DNA from: Hypericum androsaemum
Lineage: Eukaryota; Streptophyta; Magnoliopsida; Malpighiales; Hypericaceae
NCBI GenBank assembly: GCA_963995505.1
Contig: OZ023190.1
Span: 14,688,092-14,752,091 of the forward strand
DNA: 64,000 bases
Direction: 5' to 3'
Shown: piece after piece, positions 12,307-24,379 of the stretch
Layout of the letters: every line of letters begins with the position of its first letter
Numbering within the stretch: the first letter of the stretch is position 1
The notes under the pieces: generated by a model
Told to the model about the DNA's origin: nothing
Database searches by the model: none
Seen by the model: only the letters and a program-made list of their open reading frames with translations
Translations under genes and position numbers: made by a program

Positions 12307-12360
12307 TTCTCCCAGTTTTGAAAAGTGATCGAGAAAGGAGGGGCAATGGGGTAGATTTTG
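11780..12360 (-). other. 5' leader of the PP2C gene, possible N-terminal extension
   Basis: On the minus strand this is open in the PP2C frame from about 12346 and contains a hydrophobic run (TVLLLLLGRT, then LLFGVVFLIAI). Pyrimidine tracts ending in CAG occur just upstream of GTCGAG near 12035 and of GTCGTCGCC near 12207, so one or two leader introns are plausible. Whether any of this is translated cannot be settled from sequence. Confidence 0.45.
12279..12306. repeat. (GA)n microsatellite in the PP2C leader
   Basis: A pure GA run of 28 bases, which reads TC on the coding strand of the phosphatase gene and lies in its presumed 5' UTR. Confidence 0.9.
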
Positions 12361-13816
12361 GGCCTCCGGGTCCTGGTCTTCCTTTTTGGGGTGGTTAGTT
12401 AAGCGGCGAAGCAACGATAACCAAAAAGATAAAAAGAAGGTTATAAGTTATAACATCCTATAGCTTCAAGAAATGTTCACCAACACGAAAAATGGAAATA
12501 AATAACCACGATCGATTTTTTTTTTGGTCAAAGGAGTGGTTAATTTAAAGGTCGGATAAAATCAGATTTTTCTTCGGTTCTTACACTGATATGAATATTG
12601 TTCTATAAGAATTCTCAAAAAAAAATATTGTTCTATAAGTTCTAATTAAAAAATATTATATTGTATATAAGTACCGATCAAATTAACTCATATGTATAGA
12701 CTTATAGTACATCCAGATTGGAGTTACGCTCAGATAATTTTTCTACGTTCCATTATTGACTCTGCCCTCAACTAAGAAAGTCGAGTTTGCAACTAACTGT
12801 TTAGATTTTTTTATCAAAGTATATTTAGTCCAACGACACAGAATTATACAAATACGTGAAAGTTTAAGTTCAAACACTGCCAATTGTAATCATGATGACT
12901 ACCTTTCAAGAAAGTATTTAGATTTACATTAAGAATTATTTTACGTATATTAAAAGTTTTGAGTTCAAACATAATTTAGTATGAACAATTTTGAACTCAA
13001 AATTTAAACTATAATTTAAATTAATTGATAATGTGAACATCCAAATAAATGTAATTTTTATGACAAAAATATGGTCAAGTTTTTCTTACAATGGTACTAA
13101 CCAATGAAATTAGACATCAAAATCTATTTTTGGCGACTACAAAAGATTTGTAATTAATACTCGGTCGTAGAACCATTTCGCGGTAACACGTGGCGCCCGT
13201 TGTTTGTGGATGATTGTTGGCGGGGGCCGAGTCAACACCGAACCCTGCACATAGTTGGGCTTGGTCGTCCCTTCCGTTTCGGCGTTGACAAGTGGCAGAC
13301 ATGCATTAAAAGTCACGCTCATTTTTCTCTCTTCGCGGTTAATAGCAGGTGGATTTCTCACTACAATCCATCCAAAGTGTCAGAGTCGGAAAATAAGGAG
13401 TCGAATTCAGTGGGACAAGTCTTGTCTTCATCGAACCGATATAGATTAATACAAACTAATATTATTATACATACAAATTAATATAATTTTACATGCAAAT
13501 CAATATTAAACCAGTCTCATGCAAATTAATATCACTCACATGCAAATTAATATCACCTGACACCTGATAGGCTATTGACCATCAGATTAAAGACAATCAA
13601 ATCTGACGATCTAAATTTAGTCCCCTCCGTATGAACATTTTTTATGTAATCCCCACTAAATTCAAAATGAAAAATAAAGTGGACAGGCTGCTCTGGCATA
13701 AAAGCCTCGTGCCTGTCTATAATGTTTCTTGGGAAACTTTTTCTTTGAGAAGAACTTCTTAAGAAACAATTGCCAAATAAGGAGAGTATCACAGGTACCA
13801 AGCTGGATAACGAGGT
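12361..13816. other. AT-rich intergenic DNA
   Basis: No gene is recognised. Near 13469-13557 a phrase like ACATGCAAATTAATATCAC recurs about four times with variable spacing, a small degenerate tandem array. Confidence 0.5.
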
Positions 13817-14162
13817 TGTTAAAAATTCCACATCGGTTAAACACACGACTGGGGACAATTTTATAAGTGTAGAAAATCCACCAACTCATTGTATTAAGGT
13901 TTTGGGTTGGATATGGAGATTCTAACATGGTGTCAGAGCGAGTTGATCTCGTGCACATTCTTGAACTAGCACGACCCCCATTTCTAGCACTTTGGTGAAG
14001 TCAAAGCCAGTGCAATCTTCGACCCGAGGTGGGTTTCGTTTGAGGGGGCGTGTTGAGAATCCCACATCGGTTAAAATACAAGTGGGGGAACAACTTTATA
14101 AGTGTAAAAAATCCATCAACCCATTGCTTTAAAATTTTGGGTTATATATAAAAATTCTAACC
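13817..14162 (+). mobile_element. TRIM (miniature LTR retrotransposon)
   Basis: Two direct terminal repeats of 111 bases (13817-13927 and 14051-14162) begin TGTT and share CCACATCGGTTAAA and ATAAGTGTA. The first ends TCTAACA. Directly after it comes TGGTGTCAGAGC, nearly the initiator-Met tRNA primer site. Directly before the second repeat is the purine tract TGAGGGGGCG. The 123-base interior codes for nothing. These are the parts of a terminal-repeat retrotransposon in miniature, which moves using another element's enzymes. The second repeat ends TAACC rather than TAACA, and no clear 5-bp target duplication remains, so it is an older copy. Confidence 0.85.
13928..13939 (+). promoter_or_regulatory. 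TRIM primer-binding site
   Basis: TGGTGTCAGAGC differs by one base from the plant initiator-Met tRNA complement TGGTATCAGAGC and abuts the first terminal repeat with no gap. Confidence 0.8.
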
Positions 14163-14589
14163 GAACAAGTTGGGGCACCCGGGGACACCGACAGTCGATA
14201 GTTCTCGTTGATCCGAACATGATGGAAGTACGGATCACAAAACGCGACAAAACGTTACCAAATTATTTATACTGGTTCTTTTTTTTATCGAAGATTTCTT
14301 ACCAGTCGAACATAATACATGATCAAAATGCATGAACAGTCAACATTAACAATTAATTGTCTTGATGTCAGCTCTCAAGTAAGTGGTCTTCGTGGCACAA
14401 ATACACCCGCGACAAGCGTGAACCAAAGTCGCACGCATCAAAGTCAACTTCATATGATAAAAGAAAGAAGAGCGTAGATTGATTCAGTGATTATGACCCC
14501 AAGATAACTGATCTCTTGTAGCACTATCTATTATCGTGAATCAATCACTAAAAATGAGATGTCTTATTGATAGTCCCAATGATGAGAGG

Positions 14590-15093
14590 ACAAACTTCGG
14601 TCGCCACCTAATTGGTGCAAATTGAACACGGATGGCGCAAGAAGGGGAGCTCATCCAAGACTACTGTTGGAGGATTAATAAGAGACAAATCAGGCTCTTG
14701 GATTCGCGGCTTCACGGGGAATCTTGGATCTTGTTCGAGCGTCATGGCGGAGCTTTGGGCAACATTCCATGGGCTGGAGATGGCCTGGTCCCTGAACATC
14801 AAACACCTCATTCTGGAAGTCGACTCCCGGGTAGTGGCGGACCTATTAAAGAGCACCGAGTCACCTGATCCATCTAGTCCCTCCATCCTAATCGATATTC
14901 GTGAGATCCTCAAGAGGGAGCGGACGGTTGCGGTCAAGCACAATTTTAGAGAGGCCAACTCATGCGCCGACTGGTTGGCTAATTTTAGGTTCGATTGTCC
15001 GATTGGTCCCCACATCCTATGTGATCCCCCGCAGGGACTTGAGAACTTACTCTTGCGCGATATCAGCGACTTTGCCTTCCCTAGAGCAGTTTG
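14590..15093 (+). pseudogene. Retroelement-type RNase H domain fragment
   Basis: Reading across one frameshift near 14640, the region encodes an RVT_3-type RNase H domain as found at the C terminus of plant LINE ORF2. Visible pieces are KLNTDGA (first catalytic Asp), GGLIRDKSGSWIRGF, AELWATFHGLEMAW (catalytic Glu), LEVDSRVVADLLK (second Asp) and VKHNFREANSCADWLA. The longest open stretch (14612-15109) runs past the domain into the LTR relic that follows. No reverse transcriptase or target duplication is seen nearby, so this is a stranded 3' piece of a LINE or a pseudogenised RNase H-like gene. Confidence 0.7.
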
Positions 15094-15343
15094 TGTTGGG
15101 AAAAATTGAATGAAAGTTCAATGCAAAGCCTAAAGTAGAAGGCCCAAAGTGGAAATGAAAACTGCATTACCACATTGAAAATAACAAGGAAGATTTTCTT
15201 ATTTATAAGGAGTTTTTCCTTATTGACTGGGAAATGAGTTGAGCACCTGGAAAGCCAACTCGGACCGTGAGGATGGTGCGTACGTGTGTGCATGACGCAT
15301 TGGACGTAGGTCACAACGATCACTTTGTGACGCACGGTCGTTA
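15094..15343 (+). mobile_element. Truncated relic LTR related to the copia element at 41705
   Basis: It starts TGTTGGG and follows, with many changes, the order of words seen in the LTR at 41705-42633: GGCCCAAAGTGG, TACCACATTGA, TTATAAGGA, then GAGGATGGTGC, GCATTGGACG and GTAGGTCACAA. It stops near GCACGGTCG, so only the first quarter or so of an LTR remains. It directly truncates the RNase H fragment. Confidence 0.6.
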
Positions 15344-15938
15344 TTAGGATTTAGACCAACTAATATTCAAATAATATTATGACGACAGACTTAGATGACA
15401 AAATTTTTCAAACAAATATTTAAGACGACCTGTGCTAGGAAATAAATATGGATGTGCAACGGAATTACTTTTTATTTTAACTCTAGAAAACAAGAGCACA
15501 ATAAACATATGAGATTTACGTGGTCCGACAATTTACCTATATTTACGAAAAGATCTTATTGATAAGTTTCCTCGTACACCCGAACTCCTCACAAGCTCAC
15601 TTAGGACTAGAGTAGCCTAAGTATTTATAAACTAACCACTGTACAACCATTAAATTTATCAAGTCGAAGTCCAACAACGGAATCCTTGTAGAACCGAAAA
15701 TGTGCCATGGAAGGGAAGTCTGTTTATTTTCTTGGGCTCGGTACTGGGCTCAGACTGCAATCCGATCCAAACCTGATCCGACCCATAACCACAGAAGTCC
15801 ACGCACAAGGCCCTGAATGCCGTAACTCGAAGGCCTCAAGACAAAAAGGGCAAGAAACAAGGGAAGGGGAAGTGGATGGACCCCACTCCAGAGAGTCGGG
15901 GTTTAAAAAAGATTACTATCGGAGATCGGTGGCGGGGT
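15344..15938. other. Intergenic DNA and upstream region of the microprotein gene
   Basis: The phrase ATATGAGATTTACGTGG near 15506 resembles sequence common in plant retrotransposon ends, but no element boundary can be drawn. The last 200 bases are probably promoter and 5' leader of the small gene at 15939. Confidence 0.4.
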
Positions 15939-16183
15939 ATGGCGAAGGACACGATGCCGAGGCCGTGGTTCCTGGATCTGGCCCCTCTCATGGTGGTGCT
16001 TCTAATCGCTGCTCATGTCCTAGCTCTGGTAACTTCCCCGCTTTCTCTCTCTCTCTCTCCCCGTCCGAAAATAACTGTCGTTTTAACTGCCAAACACCCG
16101 TCTTTGCTTGGTGGAAATGTTAGGTGTACTGGATTTACCGATTAGCCACCGACAGGCAACCCGGGAGGAGAAAGGCTCATTGA
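15939..16183 (+). CDS. 49-residue single-pass membrane microprotein
   Basis: Exon 1 (15939-16028, 30 codons) and exon 2 (16124-16183, 19 codons plus TGA) join across a 95-base GT-AG intron in phase 0. The peptide starts MAKDTMPRPWFLDLAPLM and continues through a hydrophobic helix (VVLLIAAHVLALVYWIY). It ends in a basic tail RLATDRQPGRRKAH. The charge pattern suggests one membrane span at about residues 12-36 with the basic tail in the cytosol. I recall very similar short proteins of unknown function across seed plants, which supports the splice. No catalytic motif is present and the function is unknown. Exon 2 is too short to show in simple ORF scans. Confidence 0.82.
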
Positions 16184-18657
16184 GTAAGATCAGAGTTAAT
16201 AGTATGAATTCATTGCTACTCCCTATTACTTTATGTCAATTTGGGGGCAACCAAAGCTTTTTATTTTGTAAGGTGTTAGCCCTATTTCGTGAGTCTTCCC
16301 CTCATCGGAACACGGCTTTAGGGTTTAATGTCTTCCAACTCAGGGTTGCTGTTAGCGGTATTCGAACTCGGATAATATTTAGCAGCACAATTTCCATTTC
16401 TTAAACTGAAGCATGATGAAGATGGGTTTGATTTTGCAGCGTTTTATAGAGTTGTAGACTGGGATGTCTCTCTTAAAAGTTAAAATGAGAACTTGTTTTT
16501 TCCGAACTCATGAGGGTTGTTTCATCTGATATGTGGAATATGCAGTCGAACTTTGCTTGTCTTTGTTTCTCGGACACATCAGAAACACCAACAATTTCTT
16601 AATTGAACTAGAACATGAAAATTAAGCACCATAAGGTGGGATCTTAGATCGTTCCGGCACATTAGGTAGCTTCACTAAACTCGCGGGCAGTAGATCTAGT
16701 ATAGAAAAGTGCAATGTTGCAACCAAGTCATGTGCTCTGTATATCTTGTACTAGGTTTCTAAAACTTGTGGTTTTCAATATGCAACACTTACAGATCCTT
16801 GCTTGGAAGATGATTCTCCCGATGGCATTTGCAGGTAGCTGCTTCCTGAATGCCGGGTGTTGATTTTTTGCGTGGTTCTGGGAGCCACAGATTCCTAGAA
16901 ATTGACTTCTCCCATGAATGGTTGTGTCACATGTTAACATAGAACATAAACTTTAGAGGAATTTCTTGTAAACAATAGAACTCTCGCAGCTACTGATGTC
17001 TGTTTGCTTGGATATCAGCAGCACGAGACGCTAACCGTTGTTGGATAAGCTAATTGGTCTAGTGTGCTAACTTTGTTAGGTTTTCCCACATTTTATTATC
17101 TATATCTGGAAAGCTTGCTAGATTTCGAATGTGGAACGATGTTCTAGCAGTAAGCATGTCTGCGATGTATTTTACCTACCCAAAAAAATGTCTGCAATGT
17201 ATTTCTGGATAAGAAACAAAAAAAGAACACTTCAATGGGAAACGAAGTGGATAGAATGGATCAGGGAGGGTGTCCCTCCTTTGACAGACTATCCTTTTTT
17301 CCTTGGGACTTGGCCGACTGGAACTTTCTGTGTGAACTCTTTTTTTTTTTGTGAATTTGCTGTATTCAGACTTAGCAAGGTCGGGTCGGTCCTATTTAGG
17401 AGTGAATTTTACAATGATTTTTTTTTGTAAGGTTTGTACTTGAATATTTTTCAAGAGAATCTAAATTTTTCACTACTTAAATAACTCTTTTTTTTTTACT
17501 TTATGTGCATTGCTTAGTCAAAAGATTAAGAGAAGGACCCCCTTCTATTCTCTTTTTTTTTAGAAAAATGCATAGTCGCATCTATTAATAGGGGTGTGCG
17601 TGCTTGGAAAGGGGTAAGAGGCAGGTTGTGCTGGATTAAAAAAAAAGGAGCTTTACCAGTCACGCTAGTAAGGCGTCATTATAATCCATCACTCACATGG
17701 AAGCATGTAAAGATGCTGCAACAAGTTGGAAAATATTAATTAACTAGTTTTCGAGTTTTAGCAAATAGTAATATTAAATATTTGTTGTAAGTGATTTTTG
17801 TTATTCAAAAATTATATCTGACTCAAACATAGATCAGCTGATTGTATCCGAATATTCGTAACTCGGGTGTTTAAAAAAAGAGAGGCTGCTACTGAATTAT
17901 TGCCAATGCCAATTCGTACCTCATGCAAACCGACAGGAAGACAGAAATTTCAATCTCTCATTTCCTACTAAAATGTCATCATCGGCCCATCGGCCCCAAG
18001 TACAAGCCAACCTCATCGGTTGTCAATCGAATAGATCCCGATACGGTAATTTCTTTTCCATTTTGAATTTCGTTCCAATACGCGAATTTTGTCCTCTTTT
18101 TCTGCAATCATGGGCGTTAAAGTAATCGTTTGTTGGGCCATTATGAGTTGTGGTGCTTGTGGGCAGGCTGGACGGATAATTCCACGCGTTGTCCCAATGT
18201 CAGATAGTCACCGGCAAGTTCCAGTTTCGAGGAGTCAATTGTGCGTTAGTTAGTAGTAGAACAAGTGAATTATATTTAATTAAAAAAGTTTTAGATTCAA
18301 ACTTGAAGATAAAAAAAATTATACTAAAATATTGTCAAATTTATATTCTCTAAAAAAAATTTGATTTCAAATCGAATATAGAAGAGATTAAAAGAATCAC
18401 TCCTTAAAAGTGATGACAAAATATTTTACAAAAAATTGTGCGGTTCTCCTTCTGCGCGGTTGAATATTGTATCTTGAGTGTCTTATAATTCCTCCACGTG
18501 TCGCTTCCTTCACCGTCACCGTCACCGTCCATCCCAACAAATCCGTTAAAAGTTTTCTTTTTTCCAGTTTTTTTATGTTGGCTTGGTTTAGCTGTTTGAT
18601 AAATAATTGATTCATTTTCAATTAGATACTTTCAACATTTTAAGTAAAGAGTACAAT
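16184..18657. other. Intergenic DNA
   Basis: About 2.5 kb of AT-rich DNA with several poly-T tracts and no gene or element that I recognise. The first few hundred bases may be 3' UTR of the microprotein gene. The last five bases before the copia LTR form its left target duplication. Confidence 0.45.
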
Positions 18658-18662
18658 CAGTT

Positions 18663-19160
18663 TGAAGGGAATTCGGGCCCATAATTAACGAATAATCATG
18701 AGTTAATTACCTCATAATTAATAAAATAAATTCATTAATAAATAACAAGACTTACTTGTTGCAGCGTGCTTTAAACAGGATCGGATAACAAGATATTGTC
18801 ACTGGTGGTTTACGATCACAAACGGATCGGATACGTAAACAATTTCCACGAGTTTTCTTGCTTTGCAAAATCTGAGAACTACAAGGACTAAACTGAAAAA
18901 GCTCTCTGAAGTGTATATCTCAGAATGGGAAAAGTTACAACTTAATCACCAGTGATTTCTCCCTTTTATAGGGAGATCCGACTCACACATGTGCGCCACG
19001 TGGTGAAGCTATCAACTAGCTTTGCCACGTGGCGTCCGCGTGGCGTGCCACGTGTCACTAGCTTTGCCACGTGTCGGCCCAAAAGCCCAATGGCTTTTGG
19101 GCCTAATGGGCTTGGACCCATTTTTGCCCAATAATGGGTGACTAATGGGCCAGTCCAACA
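18663..19160 (-). repeat. 3' LTR of the minus-strand copia element
   Basis: 498 bases, shorter than the 5' copy mainly because it has four CACGTG motifs (18997, 19026, 19049, 19068) instead of nine. A TATAAAAG box on the minus strand lies at 18963-18970. A perfect hairpin, GGCCCAAAAGCC with its complement and a CAAT loop, lies at 19076-19103. Confidence 0.93.
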
Positions 19161-19172
19161 TCTCCCACTCAC
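19161..19172 (-). promoter_or_regulatory. Polypurine tract of the minus-strand copia element
   Basis: On the minus strand GTGAGTGGGAGA abuts the 3' LTR, the standard position for plus-strand DNA priming. Confidence 0.8.
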
Positions 19173-20230
19173 ACATTATTGATCATAATCAACAATGTCT
19201 CAGATTATGTTTAGCAAAAATTTCGTGCGACCAGCATACATCGAGTGCACGTAGCTAAACTCAAGAGCACACACACACGGGCTACTTGAATGATAGCATC
19301 TCGACATTCTCATTACGTAAGGTATGCCTTATCCTAGGTCTCATCTCATATTCTATTGTTTGCATATGTGATTTCAAACAATTTAATCGTGTTCAATATT
19401 GTATTACTTTCAACACAATAGGTGCGCACCATTGAACAACGAAACTGAGGAATGTGATCGATGAAGAACCTTTTCCTTTATAAGTATTTCTTCCATCATG
19501 ATAAAGCCTGCTTTTTTAGTCAGTCTTGCCAGGTCGAATAATGAATCATGACCTTTTCATAGACTTTCCAAGCTAGCAGCACAGAATCATATTTTCAAAA
19601 TACGTTAAGGATCATGAGGATAGAGTATTGAAAAAACATATTTTTCGAAATTGGTCTCACACAAGGGAAACAGAAATCAGTTAATGATTTTCCATCCATT
19701 GGTCGACAAAGCAAACATGGTACAGTCCACGTCCTATGATGTTCATTCATTTTTAAAAAAAATGAGCGCATGTAATTCATAATTAAACATCATACTAGAG
19801 CATCAGTCTTGATGTTTTACTGAACAACGACTTTAGTTTACTAAAAACTGCTCTAGGCTATATAGACAGATTAATGATAAGTTCCACTTATTCCTTACCA
19901 TTTGGATTTACAAAATAAATCCAATGCAGCAACTGATGCATGCATTATCAAAAATCTCGCACTTTAACAAGAACATCTCTTGTAGTTAAGCAAGACAGCA
20001 TTAAAATTTTAGAACAGGCACTCGATGTAATGATGTTCATAAAACTGCCTCATCTCAACAAGGAATTAACTCATTGACTCCCATTGAGGTAAACACCCGT
20101 GTGAGTGGGTTACTTTTCTGTCTCACATGCTCAGGTAAATATTTCCCAAAAAAAACATTCACACATTCGTATTATTAGAACAACCATGTTATATTGAACA
20201 ACTGATTTCTTATAACATGTACAAAAAATA
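19173..20230 (-). other. Non-coding 3' region of the minus-strand copia element
   Basis: About 1 kb between the RNase H stop and the purine tract. No open reading frame of note is present. It belongs to the element because it lies inside its LTR pair. Confidence 0.7.
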
Positions 20231-21121
20231 TCAATGTCTACGCAAACCTAGGGATCTGACGTATTTTTTGAACACATCTCTGGATACAACCTTAGTCATA
20301 GGATCTGCTATCATATCTTGCGTAGGCATATGTTTTATGCTGACCTCCTTATGTACAATCATATCCCTAACAAAGTGATATTTAATGCCAATATGCTTTG
20401 CTCTGCTATGGTATCTAGGATCCTTAGCAAAAGCTATTGACGCTTGATTATCGCAAAATAAGCTCACTGGTCCATTTGAGTTGGTTAGGAATAAATGGTT
20501 TAGAAATCTCTTCAACCATACTGCTTCTTGTACTGCTGCGGCAGAAGCAACATACTCAGCTTCCATAGTTGACAGAGAAACACACTTTTGTTTCTTGCTA
20601 CACCATGATATAGCACCTCCGTCAAGCATGAAGACATATCCGGATGTAGATTTATTCTCATCCACATCACCACCCCAATCAGCATCGGAGTAACCTCTCA
20701 ATATCAGGTCTTGACCTTGATAAACCAGTGAGTATTTTGCAGTTGTATTCAAGTATTTCATAATTCCCTTGACTGCTTTCCAATGTGCTTGACCTGGATT
20801 AGACTGATATCTACTAGCTATACCGACAGCATAGCAAATGTCTGGTCTTGTACACAACATTGCGTACATCAGACAACCAACTGCATTAGCATAAGGGATT
20901 TTTATCATATCTCTTTTCTGTTGAGCTGTTATAGGACATATTTTTTTATTGAGATGATGGCCTTTGGCAATCGGGACAAACTTGGGATTACTAATATTAC
21001 AATTAAACCACTCTACTACTTTATGGATATATGTCTTTTGTGAAAGAGATAATAGTCTTTTCGAGCAATTTCTCGTAATCTTAACTCCGAGAATGTAATT
21101 AGCTTCACCCATATCTTTCAT
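20231..21121 (-). pseudogene. copia RT C-terminus and RNase H
   Basis: Follows the polyprotein frame after the in-frame TAG at 21140-21142. It reads MKDMGEANYILGVKI, then VGCLMYAMLCTRPDICYAVG and the RNase H domain: GYSDADWGGD (first Asp), STMEAEYVA (Glu), CDNQASIAFA (second Asp) and the C-terminal HIGIKYHFVRD, then IADPMTK. The domain itself is uninterrupted to its stop. Confidence 0.9.
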
Positions 21122-21139
21122 TTCAAAGTTGGACGAAAA

Positions 21140-22597
21140 CTAAACTTTGAGTTCATTAAGATATCCCTTGTCATTTCGAGCTAACAGTATGTCATCTACA
21201 TACAGTGTAATAATGATAAACTTATTATCCGAACATTTCAAATAGACACAATGATCTTCGTCTATCATTTTAAAATCATGTGACACGATCGTATTATGAA
21301 AGCGAATGTACCATTGTCTAGAAGACTGTTTAAGGCCATAAATTGATCTCATCAATTTGCAAACTTTACGTTCGCAGCCTTTTTGGATGTAGCCCTCTGG
21401 CTGAATCATATAGATTTCTTCATCCAATTCTCCATTGAGAAAAGCAGTCTTAACATCCATTTGATATAGTTCAAGGTCTAAATTTGCCACTATAGCCAGA
21501 ATTATCCTAATGGATGTAAATCTCACAACAGGTGCGAAAGTTTTCTCATAGTCTATTCCTTCCTGTTGTTTGAATCCTTGGGCAACTAAGCGAGCTTTAT
21601 ACCTTTCGATACAGCCATCTGCTTTACGCTTAATCTTGAGAACCCACTTGTTCCCAATTGCCCTACGTCCACTAGGCAGATCAACCAATTCCCAAACATG
21701 GTTTTTCTTCATTGAAGCCATCTCTTCTTCCATTGCTTTAATCCATTCATTTTTATCAGGAGATGATAGAGCAGCAGAAACATTCTTGGGTTCATTCTCA
21801 TCTTGTAGGATTGCCAAAAGAATCTCACTTGGACCATTGTTATCTTTCAATGATGCCAAGAAAGCATTAGCAGCGCATTCAAACTCAAATCGTTTGCGTG
21901 GAATGCTTGTTCTTTTGGTTCTACGAAGTTTACGATTTTGATAAACATCTCTAATATATTCATCATAACCAGGAATAGTACTCCCACTAAAGGGATAATC
22001 CATACTCCCACTGGAATTTGGAAATGTACTGACACTAGGATCGTGAACTACCGGATCGATTTGTGGTGGAAAAACTTGATTTTCCTCCACAATTCTCCCA
22101 CTCGGTTGGAGCGATCCAGATGATTCTGCCTCATCAATTTCGTATAACGTAAGATCACTACTTACGTCTCCCAATTTTGGAAAAATATTTTCCAAAAATG
22201 TGACATCTCGTGATTCAAATTCTGTCACTTGTCCATTTTCGAGTTCACCTACGAAAACGTATCCCTTTGATACATCAGAGTATCTTATAAAGACACTCTT
22301 TTTACCTCTTGGTCCTAATTTACCGAAAGAACTAGAGATAGAATAGACATAAGACGCACACCCCCACGGTCTTAAGTAGCTTAGATCGGGTTTTCGACCT
22401 GTCCACATTTCGTAAGGGGTGGTAGCGACAGATTTAGAGGGGACTCGGTTGAGAACATATGCGGCGGTAAGGAGCGCGTCTCCATAAAATGATATAGGCA
22501 AATTTGCGTCAGCCATCATAGATCTATCCATGTCAAGAAGGGTTCTGTTCCTTCTTTCTGCTACCCTATTTTGTTGAGGTGTATAAGGAATGGACAA
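21140..22597 (-). pseudogene. copia integrase C-terminus and reverse transcriptase
   Basis: Begins in the integrase core after the in-frame TAA at 22697-22699 (SIPYTPQQNRVAERRNRTLL includes the catalytic Glu region). It passes through the linker with KRKRFEFE-like basic residues and reaches the reverse transcriptase: [34 protein letters not shown] (catalytic Asp), YGLKQSSRQWY and LYVDDILLA (YVDD box). It ends at the TAG that replaces a conserved Trp. Confidence 0.9.
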
Positions 22598-22696
22598 CTG
22601 ATGTTCAATTCCTTTTTCTTGGCACAGAGTATTAAATTCATCAGAAAGATACTCACGGCCACGATCTGTTCGTAAGGCCTTAATCTTTCGATCATG

Positions 22697-23640
22697 TTAA
22701 TTCTCCGCAAAATTCATAAAAATCTTGAAACAACTAAATGCTTCAGATTTGTGAGAAATCAAATAGACTAGACCATACTTACTATAGTTGTCTATAAATG
22801 TGATGAAGTAATACGCTCCATGTCTAGCCCTCACATTCATTGGACCACAAACATCAGAATGAATTAACTGCAGTAGAAAGGTGGCTCTAGTTCCTTTACC
22901 AAATGATTTTCTTATCAATTTTCCTTCTAGACATCGTTCGCATATGGGTAAAATAGCTTTATCTAAATTACCTAATAGTCCTGCCTTAGCTAGACGATTC
23001 ATGCGATCTTGACCAATATGGCCCAATCTAGAATACCACAAAATAATGTCATCTCGAGACGTTTGAACATTAGTGACTAAGAAAAAACAAGATTTTGATA
23101 ACCGATCAACATCCATAATTAAGAAACCACCTGATTTAAAATCAGATCCATAAAAAACATGTTCTAAAAATAACTGTACAAAACTATTCTCAAACAGCAA
23201 TCGAAAGCCAAGAGTCATCAAGGTTGAAACAGAAATTAAGTTCCGAAAAATTTCTAGAGCAAACAGCACATCATGTAGAAATAGGGTACGTCCTTGACGT
23301 AGGTTCAATTTACATGTACCCATACCCTTAACATCCACTCGTGTGTTGTTACCAACAAAAATATATTTTGCTCCTACCGGCAACTGTCGAAATCAACAAA
23401 AGCTTCACGATCTTTTGTTACATGGTCGGTCGCTCCTGAATCAATCACCCACATAGGATGAGTTTCAGATAGAAGAACAGTACTAGATACATATAATTTA
23501 CTCACATGAGAGTGAATTTGATGTACCTTCTTTTCTTCCATGCAATCTTTAGCGAAATGACCTTTTCTTTGACAGTTGTAACATCTGACTTTCTTGATGT
23601 TAAACTTTCTTTTTTTCTTTCTTCCAGAACTTTTCTCACT
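22697..23640 (-). pseudogene. copia zinc knuckle, protease and integrase N-terminus
   Basis: The upstream part (to about 23400) reads CYNCQRKGHFAKDC, a CCHC knuckle, then WVIDSGATDHV, the aspartic protease motif. A one-base shift near 23385 moves the frame. From 23383 onward it reads LPVGAKYIFVG, then WYSRLGHIGQDRM and CERCLEGK, the HHCC zinc site of integrase, and HSDVCGP and FIDNYSKYG, the first integrase aspartates. It stops at TAA 22697-22699, where CAA is expected. Confidence 0.88.
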
Positions 23641-23659
23641 AGTTCCAGAATTTTCAGCC

Positions 23660-24379
23660 TTACTTACTCTTGTTTCTATTTTTCTTACCCTTGCCCTTTT
23701 TACCTCTTATTCTCTTACTCCCTGTACCACTAGACTGAGTCATGTGGGCTTCAGGGTGTACTCTAATAGCTAGGAGACGATCCTCTTCTAGCTCAAGGTG
23801 TCGGGCCATGTCGTCAAATGTCGTAACATTATCGGCATGGGTAAGTGTCATTTTCATGTGTTCCCAGCTCACAGGTAGGGAACGAATGACAGCCTGGATT
23901 TGTTGCTCATTACTTAGCATGTGGCCAGCCTCAACCAGCTCACCAATCATGTTTGACATTTCCCTGAGATGCTTTTGCATAGAATGATCAGGGCGTTTCT
24001 TATAAGTATCAAATCTTATTGTCAAAGCACGTAGCTTCGAGATTGATAGCCTCCCGAATCTTTCTTTCAGAGCATCCCAGAGGTCCTTTGTATTGTCATA
24101 GGCACGAAATTGCCTGGTAATGTCATCCATCATTGCACTTAGCAAGATGAGACGAGCTGTAGAGTTTTTCTTTTTCCAAGCTTTAAAAGCGTCACTATCA
24201 CGCTTATGCTGTGCAGTGGTACCTGACTCAGGTTCAACTAATATTGTAGATGTCATCTCGAGAATATCTTGTTCTACTAGCACATATAGTATTTTCATAC
24301 TCCAATTATCGTAGTTGTCACCATTAAGCTTCAACTCCTTGTTGAGCTCAGCGACAATCGATTTCGAAGCAATCGACAT
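23660..24379 (-). pseudogene. copia gag (UBN2-type) start of polyprotein
   Basis: Starts at ATG 24379 with MSIASKSIVAELNKELKLNG, then DNYDNWSMKILYVL. The motifs AYDNTKDLWDALKERFG and LRALTIRFDTYK are typical of copia gag. It ends in a lysine-rich run at a stop near 23660. The zinc knuckle continues in another frame, so a frameshift near 23685 separates gag from the rest. It would form the capsid of cytoplasmic virus-like particles if intact. Confidence 0.88.

Noticed and set aside
13469..13557. A CRISPR-like array from recurring ACATGCAAATTAATATCAC
   Set aside because: Units and spacing are irregular and the host is a plant nucleus. This is a small degenerate tandem repeat.
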